From Arsenophonus apicola (GTDB taxonomy: Bacteria; Pseudomonadota; Gammaproteobacteria; Enterobacterales; Enterobacteriaceae), in assembly GCF_020268605.1 (NCBI RefSeq), contig NZ_CP084222.1:868001-932000 (forward strand): a stretch of DNA of 64,000 bases, in the 5' to 3' direction. Positions 26,814 through 36,950 of this stretch are shown here, in pieces. Both the position numbers and the translations under genes were made by a program. The notes under the pieces are model-generated. The model did not search any database. It saw only the letters and a program-made list of their open reading frames with translations, and had not been told where the DNA came from. Each line of letters begins with the position of its first letter. The first letter of the stretch is position 1.

Positions 26814-29159
26814 ATGATGAAAAAAAGTCACCCGACACTACTTGCTACCATGATTTGGATAGCTGTTCATAGCCAACATGCCCATGCTGATCTAACAGAA
26901 CAATGCATGCTAGGGGTACCGGTATATACTAAACCCATCGTGAAAGGTAATCCCAATGATCTACCCGTCCATATCACCGCAAAAGATGGGGCTGGTGAAT
27001 ATCCTCATTTCATCGCGTATAAAGGTAATGTAGATATTCAACAAGGTAACCAGACCCTCACTGCCGATGAAGTTAAATTGACCCAAACAGAAACGACGAG
27101 CCAAAACCCAGTGCGTACGGTGGTCGCAACGGGAAATGTACATTATGATGATCCACAAATTATCCTAAAAGGGCCTAAAGCATGGTCAAATCTGAATAAT
27201 AAAGATACCGATGTTGAAAAAGGTGATTATTTAATGGTAGGCCGTCAGGGACGCGGCTACGCAAATAAAATGAAATTGCGGGGTGAAAATCGCTATACCA
27301 TTTTAGAAAAAGGCATGTTTACTGCTTGCCTCCCCGGTAATGATAGCTGGAGTGTTGTTGGCTCAGAAGTTATTTTAGATCGCGAAGAAGAAGTTGCCGA
27401 AATATGGAATGCGCGCTTTCGTATTGCTAATGTACCGGTTTTTTATAGCCCTTATTTACAATTACCTATTGGCAATAAGCGTCGTTCCGGTTTTTTATTA
27501 CCTAATGGTAGTTATTCTAAAGGTTCAGGATTAGATTTCGCGCTTCCCTTTTACTGGAATATTGCACCTAATTACGATGCCACCATTACACCACAATTTA
27601 TGACTTTTCGTGGCGTAAAACTGAATAACGAATTTCGTTATCTAACTATTGCTGGAGCCGGTACCCTTGCCGTTGATTGGCTAAAGCACGATCGCAGCTA
27701 TATTAAAGATAAAAATAGTGGCAAGTATCCCGCTCGTGATAGTGATGATCGCTGGTTGTTATATTGGGGCCATTCTGGCGTACTCGATCAGGTATGGCGC
27801 TTTAATTTTGATTATACAAAAGTCAGTGATTCAAAATATTTCACCGATTTTACTTCTAAATATGGTAATAGTACTGACGGTTATGCCACCCAAAAATTCA
27901 GTGTCGGTTATGCACAACCAAACTGGAATGCAACCTTAACACATAAACAATTTCAGGTTTTTGTTGATTCACCTAATAGTAAAGCCTATAAAACTGAACC
28001 TCAATTAGATCTTAACTATTATAAAAATGATTTGGGGCCATTTGATCTAAAAACTTATGCTCAAGCAGCGCGTATTACTAGTGTTGGAGCCAATAATCCG
28101 GATGCCACACGGTTACACATCGAACCAGAACTTAATCTGCCATTATCTAATGATTGGGCAAGTATTAACAATACGGTAAAGGTGATGGCGACCTATTATG
28201 ATCAGGATATCCCTGCCAACCTGGCTAATAGCAATCTGAAAAAACAGGTTACTCGTATCTTACCCGCGTTAACTTCTGATGCAAAACTGGTTTTTGAACG
28301 CGACCTATTGATCAATAGCAATTATGTACAAACGTTAGAACCTCGGGTTCAATATCTTTACGTGCCTTATCGTGATCAAAGTGATATTAATAATTATGAT
28401 TCTTCCTTACTACAGGCTGACTATAACGGTTTATTCCGTAACCGCATCTATAGTGGACTCGATCGTATCGCTTCTGCTAACCAATTGACAACCGGTATTA
28501 CTACACGTATTTATGATGAAGAATTAACTGAACGGTTTAATTTTTCTGTCGGCCAAATATACTATTTTGAACGTCCAAGAACCGAAGATTCCGATTTGCC
28601 TATTGAAGATAAAAGTAATACTGGCTCACTATTATGGGCGGGCGATGCTTATTTACGACTAACTGATAACTGGGGATTACGTGGCGGACTCCAGTATGAT
28701 AGACGTCTGGGTGATATTACTATGGGTAATGTGATAACAGAATATCGTCTGGATTCAGATCGCTTATTGCAGCTGAATTATCGTTTCGTCGATCGCGATT
28801 ATATTCAAGCAACTCTTAAAGAAGCCGCACCAGCCTTTCAAAAAGGAATTTCCCAAATTGGCGCGGTAGTAAGTTGGCCTTTAGGCGATCAGTGGGGCTT
28901 CGTTGGCTCATACTATTATGATTTGAAAGAAAACCAACCCGCGAGTCGATTGATCGGTTTACAATATAGTACTTGCTGCTGGTCAATTAATATGGGTTAT
29001 GAGCGTAAAATTGTGGGATGGCAACAACAAAACTTCAGTAGTGACTATGATAATCGATGGTCAATCAATGTGGAACTAAAAGGCCTAAATAATAATCATA
29101 ATTTGGGAAGTCAGGATATGCTTGCTAGTGGTATTTTACCTTATCAACGAGCCTTCTAA
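26814..29159 (+). CDS. lptD: LPS-assembly outer-membrane protein LptD
   Basis: Beta-barrel that, with LptE, inserts lipopolysaccharide into the outer leaflet of the outer membrane; it is essential in E. coli. The 781-residue product has a signal peptide (ending near HAHA), a LptA-like N-domain and a large barrel. The four cysteines needed for the interdomain disulfides are present: one in QCMLG, one in ACLPG and the CC pair in STCCWS. The start is ATG 26814, or 26817, which would give the E. coli-like MKK; a TTG further upstream gives a poor leader. Next genes surA and pdxA follow the E. coli order. Confidence 0.96.
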   Translation: MMKKSHPTLLATMIWIAVHSQHAHADLTEQCMLGVPVYTKPIVKGNPNDLPVHITAKDGAGEYPHFIAYKGNVDIQQGNQTLTADEVKLTQTETTSQNPVRTVVATGNVHYDDPQIILKGPKAWSNLNNKDTDVEKGDYLMVGRQGRGYANKMKLRGENRYTILEKGMFTACLPGNDSWSVVGSEVILDREEEVAEIWNARFRIANVPVFYSPYLQLPIGNKRRSGFLLPNGSYSKGSGLDFALPFYWNIAPNYDATITPQFMTFRGVKLNNEFRYLTIAGAGTLAVDWLKHDRSYIKDKNSGKYPARDSDDRWLLYWGHSGVLDQVWRFNFDYTKVSDSKYFTDFTSKYGNSTDGYATQKFSVGYAQPNWNATLTHKQFQVFVDSPNSKAYKTEPQLDLNYYKNDLGPFDLKTYAQAARITSVGANNPDATRLHIEPELNLPLSNDWASINNTVKVMATYYDQDIPANLANSNLKKQVTRILPALTSDAKLVFERDLLINSNYVQTLEPRVQYLYVPYRDQSDINNYDSSLLQADYNGLFRNRIYSGLDRIASANQLTTGITTRIYDEELTERFNFSVGQIYYFERPRTEDSDLPIEDKSNTGSLLWAGDAYLRLTDNWGLRGGLQYDRRLGDITMGNVITEYRLDSDRLLQLNYRFVDRDYIQATLKEAAPAFQKGISQIGAVVSWPLGDQWGFVGSYYYDLKENQPASRLIGLQYSTCCWSINMGYERKIVGWQQQNFSSDYDNRWSINVELKGLNNNHNLGSQDMLASGILPYQRAF

Positions 29160-29242
29160 TAAAATTGATATTTTTATCTATCAAATAGAAGAAACCTGAA
29201 ATAGGATCAAACCGTAATATAATCGAACAAAATGAGAATTTT

Positions 29243-30544
29243 ATGAATTATTGGAGAAAACTGATTATTGGCTTGTTGTTCTCAGTCAGTACCACCACAC
29301 TAGCAGCGCTACAGCAATTGGATAAAGTGACTGCTATCGTTAACGATGGCGTTGTGCTACAAAGTGACGTAGATAGTATGCTAGATATCGTAAGAATAAA
29401 CGCCAGAAATGCAGGAAAACAAATTCCCGATGAAAATGCATTACGTCACCAAATATTAGAACGTTTGATCATAGATAAAATTATTATGCAAATAGCTGAA
29501 AAAATGCAGATCCAAATTCCTGATCAAGCCATAGACGTTACTATCGCCAATATTGCAGCACAAAATGGATTAACTCTTGGCCAATTGCAACAACGATTGT
29601 CGATGGATGGCATCAATTTACAAAATTACCGTAGCGATGTTCGTAGAGAAATGATGATCGCAGAAGTACGTAATAATGAAGTTCGTCGGAGGATCACTAT
29701 TCTGCCGCAAGAAGTCGATTCATTAGCTGCGCAACTTAATTCGCAAGCCGGCCAGGATGCTAATGTAAACTTAAGTCATATTTTGATCCCATTACCAGAA
29801 AATCCAACCAATGCACAAAGTCAATCAGCAATGGATACGGTAAATAAAATTATTGCTCAATTAAAGCAAGGCGCTGATTTTGGTAAACTTGCCATTACTT
29901 ACTCTGCCGACCCTAATGCCTTAAAAGGTGGGCAAATGGGCTGGAGTAAAGCGGAAGAATTGCCAACCGTTTTTGCTCAACAAGTTCAGCATGCGAAAAA
30001 AGGTGATATCATTGGGCCTATACGTTCTAGTGTCGGATTTCATATCTTAAAACTTAATGATATACAACGTGGCAATATGCCCATTTCAGTCACCGAAGTA
30101 AAAGCTCGCCATATTCTTATTAAGCTCTCACCTATTATGAATAACGAACAAGCGCACGCAAAAATACAACAAATTGCGCAGCAAATTAAAACGGGTCAAA
30201 TAACTTTTGCCGAAGCAGCTAAAAAATACTCACAAGATCCTGGTTCTGCGTTACGAGGTGGTGAACTTGGTTGGAATATGCCCAATGTTTATGATCCAGC
30301 ATTTCGTGATGGTTTAATGCGGTTAAGTAAAGGGGAAATAAGTCAGCCAATCCACTCTTCTTTTGGTTGGCATCTTATTCAGTTAGAAGATACGCGCCAA
30401 GTTGATAAAACCGATGTAGCACAGAAAGATCATGCCTACCGTCTGTTATTCAATCGTAAATTTAATGAAGAAGCACAAATTTGGATGCAAGAGCTACGCG
30501 CATCTGCCTATGTAAAAATTCTTAATGATAGTGATGCACAATAA
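29243..30544 (+). CDS. surA: Periplasmic chaperone/prolyl isomerase SurA
   Basis: Main periplasmic chaperone for outer-membrane proteins, including LptD encoded just upstream. The 433-residue protein has a signal peptide ending near TLAAL, an N-terminal chaperone module, and two parvulin domains (roughly 175-275 and 285-385), each with the SHILI/RHILI and GGxLGW or GGQMGW motifs and a terminal FGWH/VGFH-type strand. E. coli SurA is 428 residues. It is 83 bases after lptD and 5 bases before pdxA. Confidence 0.96.
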   Translation: MNYWRKLIIGLLFSVSTTTLAALQQLDKVTAIVNDGVVLQSDVDSMLDIVRINARNAGKQIPDENALRHQILERLIIDKIIMQIAEKMQIQIPDQAIDVTIANIAAQNGLTLGQLQQRLSMDGINLQNYRSDVRREMMIAEVRNNEVRRRITILPQEVDSLAAQLNSQAGQDANVNLSHILIPLPENPTNAQSQSAMDTVNKIIAQLKQGADFGKLAITYSADPNALKGGQMGWSKAEELPTVFAQQVQHAKKGDIIGPIRSSVGFHILKLNDIQRGNMPISVTEVKARHILIKLSPIMNNEQAHAKIQQIAQQIKTGQITFAEAAKKYSQDPGSALRGGELGWNMPNVYDPAFRDGLMRLSKGEISQPIHSSFGWHLIQLEDTRQVDKTDVAQKDHAYRLLFNRKFNEEAQIWMQELRASAYVKILNDSDAQ

Positions 30545-30549
30545 TTTTT

Positions 30550-31545
30550 ATGGGAAAAATAACTAACGCTATCGTTCTCACCCCGGGTGAACCGGCCGGG
30601 GTAGGTCCTGATCTTTTGATCCAACTGGCTCTACAAAATTGGCCGGTTAGATTAGTTGCTTGTGCTGATCCAGACCTGCTACTAACTCGGGCTAATCAAC
30701 TTTGTTTAGAATTAGAATTAACTATCTATTCGCCTGATTCTCTGAATAACGGCCAAGCTGCCAAAACACTGACGGTTTTACCGATAAAATTACCCACAGA
30801 AGTCAAAACAGGCCAACTAAATAAACAAAATAGCCCGTATGTAATAGAAACCCTTAGTCGCGCATGTGATGGCTGTATGACCGGTGAATTTTCAGCATTA
30901 GTTACCGGCCCTGTCCATAAAGGAATTATCAATGATGCAGGCATTTCTTTTACCGGTCATACTGAATTTTTTGCTGATAGAAGTAAAGCCCAAAAAGTGG
31001 TCATGATGTTAGCGACAGAAACATTGCGTGTCGCGCTGGCAACGACCCATATACCGCTCAAACAGGTTGCAGATGCCATTACTTTTGAGAGCCTACAACA
31101 AGTTATTTATATTTTAAATAATGAGTTAAAATCTAAATTTGGCATTAAAACACCCGCTATCTATATCTGTGGATTAAATCCTCATGCCGGCGAAGGCGGA
31201 CATATGGGACATGAGGAAATCGACACTATTATCCCAGTTATCCAGAAATTGCGTCATGAAGGATTGCAACTTTATGGCCCTTTCCCAGCGGATAGCCTAT
31301 TCCAGCCAAAATATCTGAACCAAGCTGATGCAATCTTAGCCATGTATCACGATCAAGGTCTACCTGTGCTAAAATATCAAGGTTTTGGTCACGCGGTAAA
31401 CATTACTTTAGGCTTACCCTTTATCCGTACATCGGTTGACCATGGTACCGCCATCGAGCTGGCAGGAAGTGGGCAAGCAAATGCAAACAGTTTTATAACT
31501 GCCTTAAAATTAGCTATTAGCATGATACAAAATAACAATGAATAA
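30550..31545 (+). CDS. pdxA: 4-hydroxythreonine-4-phosphate dehydrogenase
   Basis: Oxidises 4-phosphohydroxy-L-threonine in the DXP-dependent pyridoxal phosphate pathway. The 331-residue protein opens TPGEPAGVGPDL. The three metal histidines lie in TTHIPL, GLNPHAGEGG and MYHDQGLP, and the substrate motif GHTEFFAD is present. E. coli PdxA is 329 residues. No clear ribosome site precedes the ATG at 30550; it lies 5 bases after surA, so coupling is likely. Its end overlaps rsmA by 8 bases. Confidence 0.96.
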   Translation: MGKITNAIVLTPGEPAGVGPDLLIQLALQNWPVRLVACADPDLLLTRANQLCLELELTIYSPDSLNNGQAAKTLTVLPIKLPTEVKTGQLNKQNSPYVIETLSRACDGCMTGEFSALVTGPVHKGIINDAGISFTGHTEFFADRSKAQKVVMMLATETLRVALATTHIPLKQVADAITFESLQQVIYILNNELKSKFGIKTPAIYICGLNPHAGEGGHMGHEEIDTIIPVIQKLRHEGLQLYGPFPADSLFQPKYLNQADAILAMYHDQGLPVLKYQGFGHAVNITLGLPFIRTSVDHGTAIELAGSGQANANSFITALKLAISMIQNNNE

Positions 31546-32347
31546 ACGAATCCATCAAGGGCACTTTGCCCGTAAGCGCTTTGGGCAAAATTTTTTAACT
31601 GACCCATTTATTATTGACAGTATGGTGACTGCATTTAACCCAAAACCTAATCAAGCTATTGTTGAAATCGGTCCTGGTTTAGGCGCCCTGACGTTACCCA
31701 TCAGTGACCAGATAGAGAATATGACAGTAATTGAGTTAGATCGTGATCTTGCTGCCCGTTTAGCCGCCCACCCTGCACTTAGGGCGAAACTAACAATTAT
31801 ACAAAACGATGCCATGACGATCGATTTTGGCGCAATAGCGAAAGAAAAAGGTCAACCCCTTAGAGTGTTCGGTAACCTGCCTTATAATATTTCAACCCCA
31901 TTAATGTTCCATCTTTTCACTTATACTACCGCTATCGCTGACATGAACTTTATGCTACAAAAAGAGGTTGTTAATCGCTTAGTCGCAGGACCAAATACTA
32001 AAGCATATGGTCGTCTTAGCGTTATGGCGCAATATTATTGTCAGATAATCCCTATTCTAGCCGTACCTCCCTCGGCTTTTACCCCAGCACCAAAAGTGGA
32101 TTCAGCTGTAGTACGTTTAATTCCTCATCAACGAAACCCTTACGCTATTTGTGATGTCAAATTATTAAGTCGTATTACTACCCAGGCATTTAATCAACGC
32201 CGTAAGACGATTCGTAATAGTTTAAGTGATTTATTTAGCGTGCAGGATTTTGAACAATTAGGTATTGATCCTAACTGTCGCGCGGAAAATATTTCAGTAG
32301 AAAATTATTGTAAGTTAGCCTGCCAATTGGCTAAAACCACGATCTGA
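31538..32347 (+). CDS. rsmA: 16S rRNA dimethyltransferase RsmA (KsgA)
   Basis: Dimethylates A1518 and A1519 of 16S rRNA late in 30S assembly. The 269-residue protein has the GQNFL start motif, SAM-binding EIGPGLGALT, the IELDRD acidic loop and the catalytic NLPYN motif. The C-terminal helical domain includes FNQRRKTIRNSL. E. coli RsmA is 273 residues. It overlaps pdxA by 8 bases and is followed closely by apaG and apaH, as in E. coli. Loss of this gene gives kasugamycin resistance in other species; here it is intact. Confidence 0.97.
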   Translation: MNKRIHQGHFARKRFGQNFLTDPFIIDSMVTAFNPKPNQAIVEIGPGLGALTLPISDQIENMTVIELDRDLAARLAAHPALRAKLTIIQNDAMTIDFGAIAKEKGQPLRVFGNLPYNISTPLMFHLFTYTTAIADMNFMLQKEVVNRLVAGPNTKAYGRLSVMAQYYCQIIPILAVPPSAFTPAPKVDSAVVRLIPHQRNPYAICDVKLLSRITTQAFNQRRKTIRNSLSDLFSVQDFEQLGIDPNCRAENISVENYCKLACQLAKTTI

Positions 32348-32370
32348 TAGTGATAAACTTTGGGGGCACT

Positions 32371-32748
32371 ATGCTAAATGAACCAAACATCTGCATACAA
32401 GTTCAAAGTGTCTATATTGAAAATCAATCTTTACCAGAAGAAGCCCGGTTTGTTTTTGCCTATACGATTTCTATTCGTAATCTTGGCCGTACACCAGTAC
32501 AGTTAATCAGCCGCTATTGGCTAATTACTAATAGTGATGGTAAACGCACCGAAGTACAAGGCCAGGGTGTTGTAGGAGAACAACCCATCATTCAACCCGG
32601 CGCCGAATATCGTTATACCAGTGGCGCTATTATAGAAACGCCAATGGGAACTATGGAAGGCCATTATGTAATGTTAGATAATGATGGTAAAAATTTTTAT
32701 GTTGATATCCCAGTCTTTCGTCTTGCTATCCCAACACTTATAAACTAA
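32371..32748 (+). CDS. apaG: ApaG domain protein (Co2+/Mg2+ efflux protein ApaG)
   Basis: A small fibronectin-III-like beta-sandwich protein of unclear biochemical role, always linked to apaH in enterobacteria. The 125 residues equal the E. coli length and include CIQVQSVYIE, VFAYTISIRNLG and TSGAIIETPMGTMEGHY. I start at the ATG at 32371, behind GGGGG (32362-32366) and aligned with the E. coli start; a GTG at 32350 would add seven residues. It ends 2 bases before apaH. Confidence 0.93.
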   Translation: MLNEPNICIQVQSVYIENQSLPEEARFVFAYTISIRNLGRTPVQLISRYWLITNSDGKRTEVQGQGVVGEQPIIQPGAEYRYTSGAIIETPMGTMEGHYVMLDNDGKNFYVDIPVFRLAIPTLIN

Positions 32749-32750
32749 TT

Positions 32751-33569
32751 ATGGCTACTTATCTTATCGGAGATATTCACGGTTGCTATCGTGAACTTAA
32801 GGCACTTCTCAAACAAGTAAAATTTGAGCCACAAAAAGATGTTTTATGGCTCACCGGTGATCTGGTCGCCCGTGGCCCGGATTCTCTAAAAGTTTTACGT
32901 TACATTAAAACATTAGGCTCATCCGTCAGAATGGTACTAGGTAATCATGATCTCCATCTTATCGGTGTATATGCCAACATTAGTCATAATAAACCTAAAG
33001 ACAAACTGAAAAAATTACTAACCGCCCCTGATGCTAATGAACTAGTTAATTGGTTACGACGTCAGCCGCTATTACAAGTGGACAATAAGGAAAAAATCAT
33101 CATGGCACATGCTGGGATCACACCGCAATGGGACTTAGCAACAGCCCAGATGTGTGCTAGAGAAGTAGAGGCTGTTCTTAGTAGTGATACCTATCCTTTA
33201 TTTATCGACTCTATCTATGGTGATATGCCGAACAACTGGTCGCCCAATTTAACAGGATTATCCCGTTTACGTTTTAGTACCAATGTCCTAACCCGGATGC
33301 GCTATTGTTTTCCTGACGGTCAGTTAAATATGGCCTGGAAAAATAAACCTGAAAACACCCCTCCGCCTTTAAAGCCTTGGTTTGATCTGCCACGAAAAAT
33401 TCCACCAGAATATGCCATTATTTTTGGTCACTGGGCTTCCCTGGAAGGGAAAGGAACGCCTAAAGGGATTTATGGACTTGATACCGGTTGTTGCTGGGGA
33501 GGAAAACTGACTTTACTTCGTTGGGAGGACAAAAAATATTTTAGCCAGCCTGCATTTACTAAAAGATAA
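32751..33569 (+). CDS. apaH: Diadenosine tetraphosphatase ApaH
   Basis: Symmetrically hydrolyses Ap4A to two ADP and also removes Np4 caps from mRNA. The 272-residue PPP-family phosphatase has GDIHG at about 7-11, GDLVARGPDS at about 36-45, GNHDLHL at about 64-70 and HAGI further on, which give the dimetal site. E. coli ApaH is 280 residues; the C-terminus is slightly shorter here. It lies 2 bases after apaG. The window also has RppH, a second mRNA 5'-end hydrolase. Confidence 0.96.
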   Translation: MATYLIGDIHGCYRELKALLKQVKFEPQKDVLWLTGDLVARGPDSLKVLRYIKTLGSSVRMVLGNHDLHLIGVYANISHNKPKDKLKKLLTAPDANELVNWLRRQPLLQVDNKEKIIMAHAGITPQWDLATAQMCAREVEAVLSSDTYPLFIDSIYGDMPNNWSPNLTGLSRLRFSTNVLTRMRYCFPDGQLNMAWKNKPENTPPPLKPWFDLPRKIPPEYAIIFGHWASLEGKGTPKGIYGLDTGCCWGGKLTLLRWEDKKYFSQPAFTKR

Positions 33570-33774
33570 CTAACACTATACTTGTCGCTAAACAGCAGAT
33601 AATAGAATATAACTAATAAACTAATTAATTTTGTTTTAATATTACTAAAATAATGATTATAAACCTATTTAAATAAACCCCTATTTATAACTATTTGACT
33701 TAAATTATTTAATTAATAATACAAATTTAATTTTTATTTATATATTTAACATCACCTAATTCAAATTAATAATA

Positions 33775-33804
33775 AAAAACCGAAGTGTTAGCCTTCGATT
33801 TTTT
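33775..33804. terminator. Bidirectional terminator between apaH and folA
   Basis: Stem CGAAG (33781-33785)/CTTCG (33793-33797), with a 7-base loop, is flanked by an A run on the left and a run of six T on the right. It can therefore stop transcription from apaH (plus) and folA (minus). It is the only clear signal in the 255-base A/T-rich interval 33570-33824. Confidence 0.75.
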
Positions 33805-33824
33805 ATTACCACTAGGAGTCTCAC

Positions 33825-34319
33825 TTAGCTTTGTGAGCGACGTTCTAATATCTCAAAACAATAATTATGAGAATTTTTTTCATCTGCTTCATGGTATTCA
33901 GTAAATACGGAATCCCACTCATCAGGTTCATAAACAGGAAAATAGGTATCACCAATCACTTCTGCATCTACATGCGTTAAATAAAGACGATTTGCCAGAG
34001 GTAAGAATAATTCATAAATTTTCCCCCCGCCTATAATCATTATTTCTTCTACTTCCCCAGCTGCGGCTAGTGCCTCGTCAACTGAGTTAACCCAAACAAC
34101 GCCTTTATCATTACTCGAATGTGTTTGACTAAGAATAATATTCAAACGTTGAGGTAAAGGTTTACCTATAGCTTCATAAGTTATACGTCCCATTATAACT
34201 GGCTTATTTAACGTATTACGCTTAAACCAGGCTAAATCACCGGATAACACCCATGGCATGTTATTTTCCAAACCAATTACCTGATCCGCCGCCATTGCTG
34301 CGATTAAACTAATATTCAT
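33825..34319 (-). CDS. folA: Dihydrofolate reductase
   Basis: Reduces dihydrofolate to tetrahydrofolate, completing the cycle with ThyA. The 164-residue protein has the E. coli-like start NISLIAAMAADQVIG, the catalytic Asp at about 28 in LSGDLAWFKRNT, IIGGGKIYE and the C-terminal SHNYCFEILERR. I chose the ATG at 34319, preceded by GGTGA; an upstream in-frame ATG at 34373 would add 18 residues not found in the family. Next to it in E. coli is kefC; here it is ftsP, so a rearrangement border lies just upstream. Confidence 0.96.
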   Translation of the reverse strand: MNISLIAAMAADQVIGLENNMPWVLSGDLAWFKRNTLNKPVIMGRITYEAIGKPLPQRLNIILSQTHSSNDKGVVWVNSVDEALAAAGEVEEIMIIGGGKIYELFLPLANRLYLTHVDAEVIGDTYFPVYEPDEWDSVFTEYHEADEKNSHNYCFEILERRSQS

Positions 34320-34540
34320 TAGGTCACCATATTGGCATAATAGAAAATTGGATTTTACATTTAAAAAATCCAATCACTCTTCAATAAATCTACATTTTTA
34401 TAAAAACAATCAAATCATTAATTACTATTATATAGATAATTTTAAATAATAAATAACAATCAAAATAATAAAAACATAAAATAATACAAATTACTTTTTT
34501 ATTAATCAGCCGCAAAAATATTCTATATTATAGAAATAAA

Positions 34541-35956
34541 TTAAGCTGATGGGTTGATCACCATCTGTGCAGTTGAGCCTTTATCCGCTTTCTCTAAATT
34601 TTGACTAAAATACAAAAAAGGAAAATGATCATAAGACGGTTGTAGCATATTAACTAATAATTCACTGTAGCCATTTATCCATACTGTATCTTTCCAGCCA
34701 TAATCCTCTGGGCCAGGTACAACACCATTATGATTAATAACTTTGAAACGAACACCTTCAATATGAAATGCTTGAGGCTCATGCGCTTTTACTATCCAGC
34801 GTTCCCATGCTCCCTGCTGAGTGATTAAGTCAATACGATTTACATCCCGCATCATACCATTAATGCCAAAAGGTTTACTAAGGGTCACTTCACGATTACG
34901 AATAGTCGATGTGATTTGGCTAGTGTCATTAACCAGTGTTTTTGGTAAATTATCGGTTACCAATGATAATAGCCCTGATGAACAAATGGTTAAAACCTTG
35001 GTCGAATTTAATAAAGTTGATGGTTCGAAAAGTCCTTTAATCCGATCCATAATACCTGCCGCTCTGCCAGCCGTTATCGTCAATAACTCTGTTTTGGACA
35101 TATCAATTAATACTTCTCGACGCTCGCCAGGCGCCATAGGTAATTTATCGATACTCACCGGAGCAGGTAGTAACCCTTGATCACTCGCTATCAAAAAAAA
35201 TGGTCGCTTATCACTGATTTCCAATACGTAGCGTCTTGAATTTGATGCATTAAGTAACCGTAAGCGGATCCAGCCGCGAGCGACTTCAATATACGGCTCC
35301 TGCACACCATTAACTAATAAAGTATCACCTAAAAAACCTTCCGCTGTCGCTTTATAGTGTGGTGTTCCAAAACTATCTAGCCGTTTATCTTGCATAATAA
35401 TAGGAAAATCATCCACGCCGTAATGATTAGGAATATTTAAATTCTTACTGGTCTTATCAGACACAATCCACATACCAACCAAACCATCATGAATTTGTCT
35501 TGCCATCTTGCCAGGTGTATTCGCATGATACCAACAGGTCGCAGCGGGTTGACGGATCGGCAGTACCGGCGACCAATCAACATTGGGTGACATTAATCTG
35601 GCTGCCCCACCAATTTGAGTACCTGGAACTTGTAACCCACTGACTGTCATAGCAACTTCTTCAGAGAGTCGATTACTATATACCAATTTCAAATCACTAT
35701 CCGTTTCTACTCGAATGGTTGGCCCTAAATAATAACCATTGCAACCAATAGTCGTAGTACGATGGCTACCATCAAAAGACCAATAAGATTTTTTCAACGT
35801 AAGAAACAACGGTTGACCCAAATGAGATTCTAATAGAGGCGGGATTGGTAATAATGGGTATCCTGCATTTTTTTCTGCTCTAACCGCAGTAGGAAGCATA
35901 GAAACACTCATTGCTATACTTGATAGCTTAAGAAATCGACGCCGACTTAGTGACAT
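34541..35956 (-). CDS. ftsP: Cell division protein FtsP (SufI)
   Basis: Periplasmic divisome-stabilising protein with a multicopper-oxidase fold that lacks copper. The 471-residue product (E. coli 470) begins with a twin-arginine signal, SRRRFLK at about 4-10, then a hydrophobic stretch and a probable cleavage after AVRA. Family blocks include GPTIRVETDSDLKL, YHANTPGKMARQ, NHYGVDDFPIIMQDKRLD and VQEPYIEVARGWIRLRLLNA. It implies that a Tat system works in this organism. A roughly 200-base spacer separates it from plsC. Confidence 0.94.
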   Translation of the reverse strand: MSLSRRRFLKLSSIAMSVSMLPTAVRAEKNAGYPLLPIPPLLESHLGQPLFLTLKKSYWSFDGSHRTTTIGCNGYYLGPTIRVETDSDLKLVYSNRLSEEVAMTVSGLQVPGTQIGGAARLMSPNVDWSPVLPIRQPAATCWYHANTPGKMARQIHDGLVGMWIVSDKTSKNLNIPNHYGVDDFPIIMQDKRLDSFGTPHYKATAEGFLGDTLLVNGVQEPYIEVARGWIRLRLLNASNSRRYVLEISDKRPFFLIASDQGLLPAPVSIDKLPMAPGERREVLIDMSKTELLTITAGRAAGIMDRIKGLFEPSTLLNSTKVLTICSSGLLSLVTDNLPKTLVNDTSQITSTIRNREVTLSKPFGINGMMRDVNRIDLITQQGAWERWIVKAHEPQAFHIEGVRFKVINHNGVVPGPEDYGWKDTVWINGYSELLVNMLQPSYDHFPFLYFSQNLEKADKGSTAQMVINPSA

Positions 35957-36164
35957 AGCCTCTCCACAAAATCATTAATAAGCTAGCGCCATTTATTGTT
36001 CATAAAGGAAATATACTTATCCTACTATCTGCTAGTAATTGTGTTATCCCAATTATTTGATAACTCTATTCAATTAAGACAATAGATTGCTACAACGCCA
36101 AATATTAATATATTGTTAAATATGATCATTTAGAAACTAATTTGCTTGAAAATGAACTTAAATT

Positions 36165-36899
36165 TTATTTCATTTTTTGCTCTATTTCTGCTACTTCTTT
36201 ATTTAATTCTGCAATTTTAGCTTTAAATAAATCATGGCAATAATCTGCCAATTCACGCACGTTTTCTCGATTATACTTTGTTGTGTCAATAGACGGTAGC
36301 ATTTCGACGATCACTACTCCATTATTCCAACGATTTAGTTTAATGCGCCCTTCTGTTTCAGATAAACAGACCGGTATTATTGGCACACCTGCTGCAATTG
36401 CTGCATAAAATGCACCGGTTTTAAATGGCAGTAAACCTCGACCACGACTACGGGTTCCCTCAGGAAACATCCAAACAGAAATTTTTCTTTTTTTGATCTG
36501 TTGAACAACCTGCGAAATGGTATTGTGCGCTTTAGTTCGATTAGCCCTATCAATAAGAATATTACCAGACAACCAATATAGCGGACCAAAAAAAGGAATA
36601 AAGACTAAGTTTTTTTTCCCAACAGTAACGGTATTTGGCTGTACTGCATTTGACATCGTCACCATATCATAGTTATTTTGATGATTACCTATATAGATAC
36701 TGGGACCGTAATCTTTGGCTTCAGCTGGCACTCGACTAATAATGGTAATACCAAAAACATAAGATAATTTACCAAACAGCCGGCCAAAGCGCATAACATG
36801 GCTTGGATTTCTTGGACTAAATAAGCAAAAAAAACATCCTAACACGCAAACCAATATCGTAAATAGGATCACAATAATAATACGAACTATAGCTAACAT
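36165..36899 (-). CDS. plsC: 1-acyl-sn-glycerol-3-phosphate acyltransferase
   Basis: Makes phosphatidic acid by acylating lysophosphatidic acid at the inner membrane, one step after the PlsY reaction encoded at 59214. The 244-residue protein has an N-terminal membrane helix, the catalytic NHQNNYD (HX4D, His at about 73) and the substrate motif FPEGTRSRGRG at about 145-155. E. coli PlsC is 245 residues. It lies 51 bases downstream of parC, an arrangement shared with E. coli. Confidence 0.96.
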   Translation of the reverse strand: MLAIVRIIIVILFTILVCVLGCFFCLFSPRNPSHVMRFGRLFGKLSYVFGITIISRVPAEAKDYGPSIYIGNHQNNYDMVTMSNAVQPNTVTVGKKNLVFIPFFGPLYWLSGNILIDRANRTKAHNTISQVVQQIKKRKISVWMFPEGTRSRGRGLLPFKTGAFYAAIAAGVPIIPVCLSETEGRIKLNRWNNGVVIVEMLPSIDTTKYNRENVRELADYCHDLFKAKIAELNKEVAEIEQKMK

Positions 36900-36950
36900 A
36901 TTTACCTCAAGTAATAAGTAACTTCACCCATCTATAAAAACAATCGAAGA

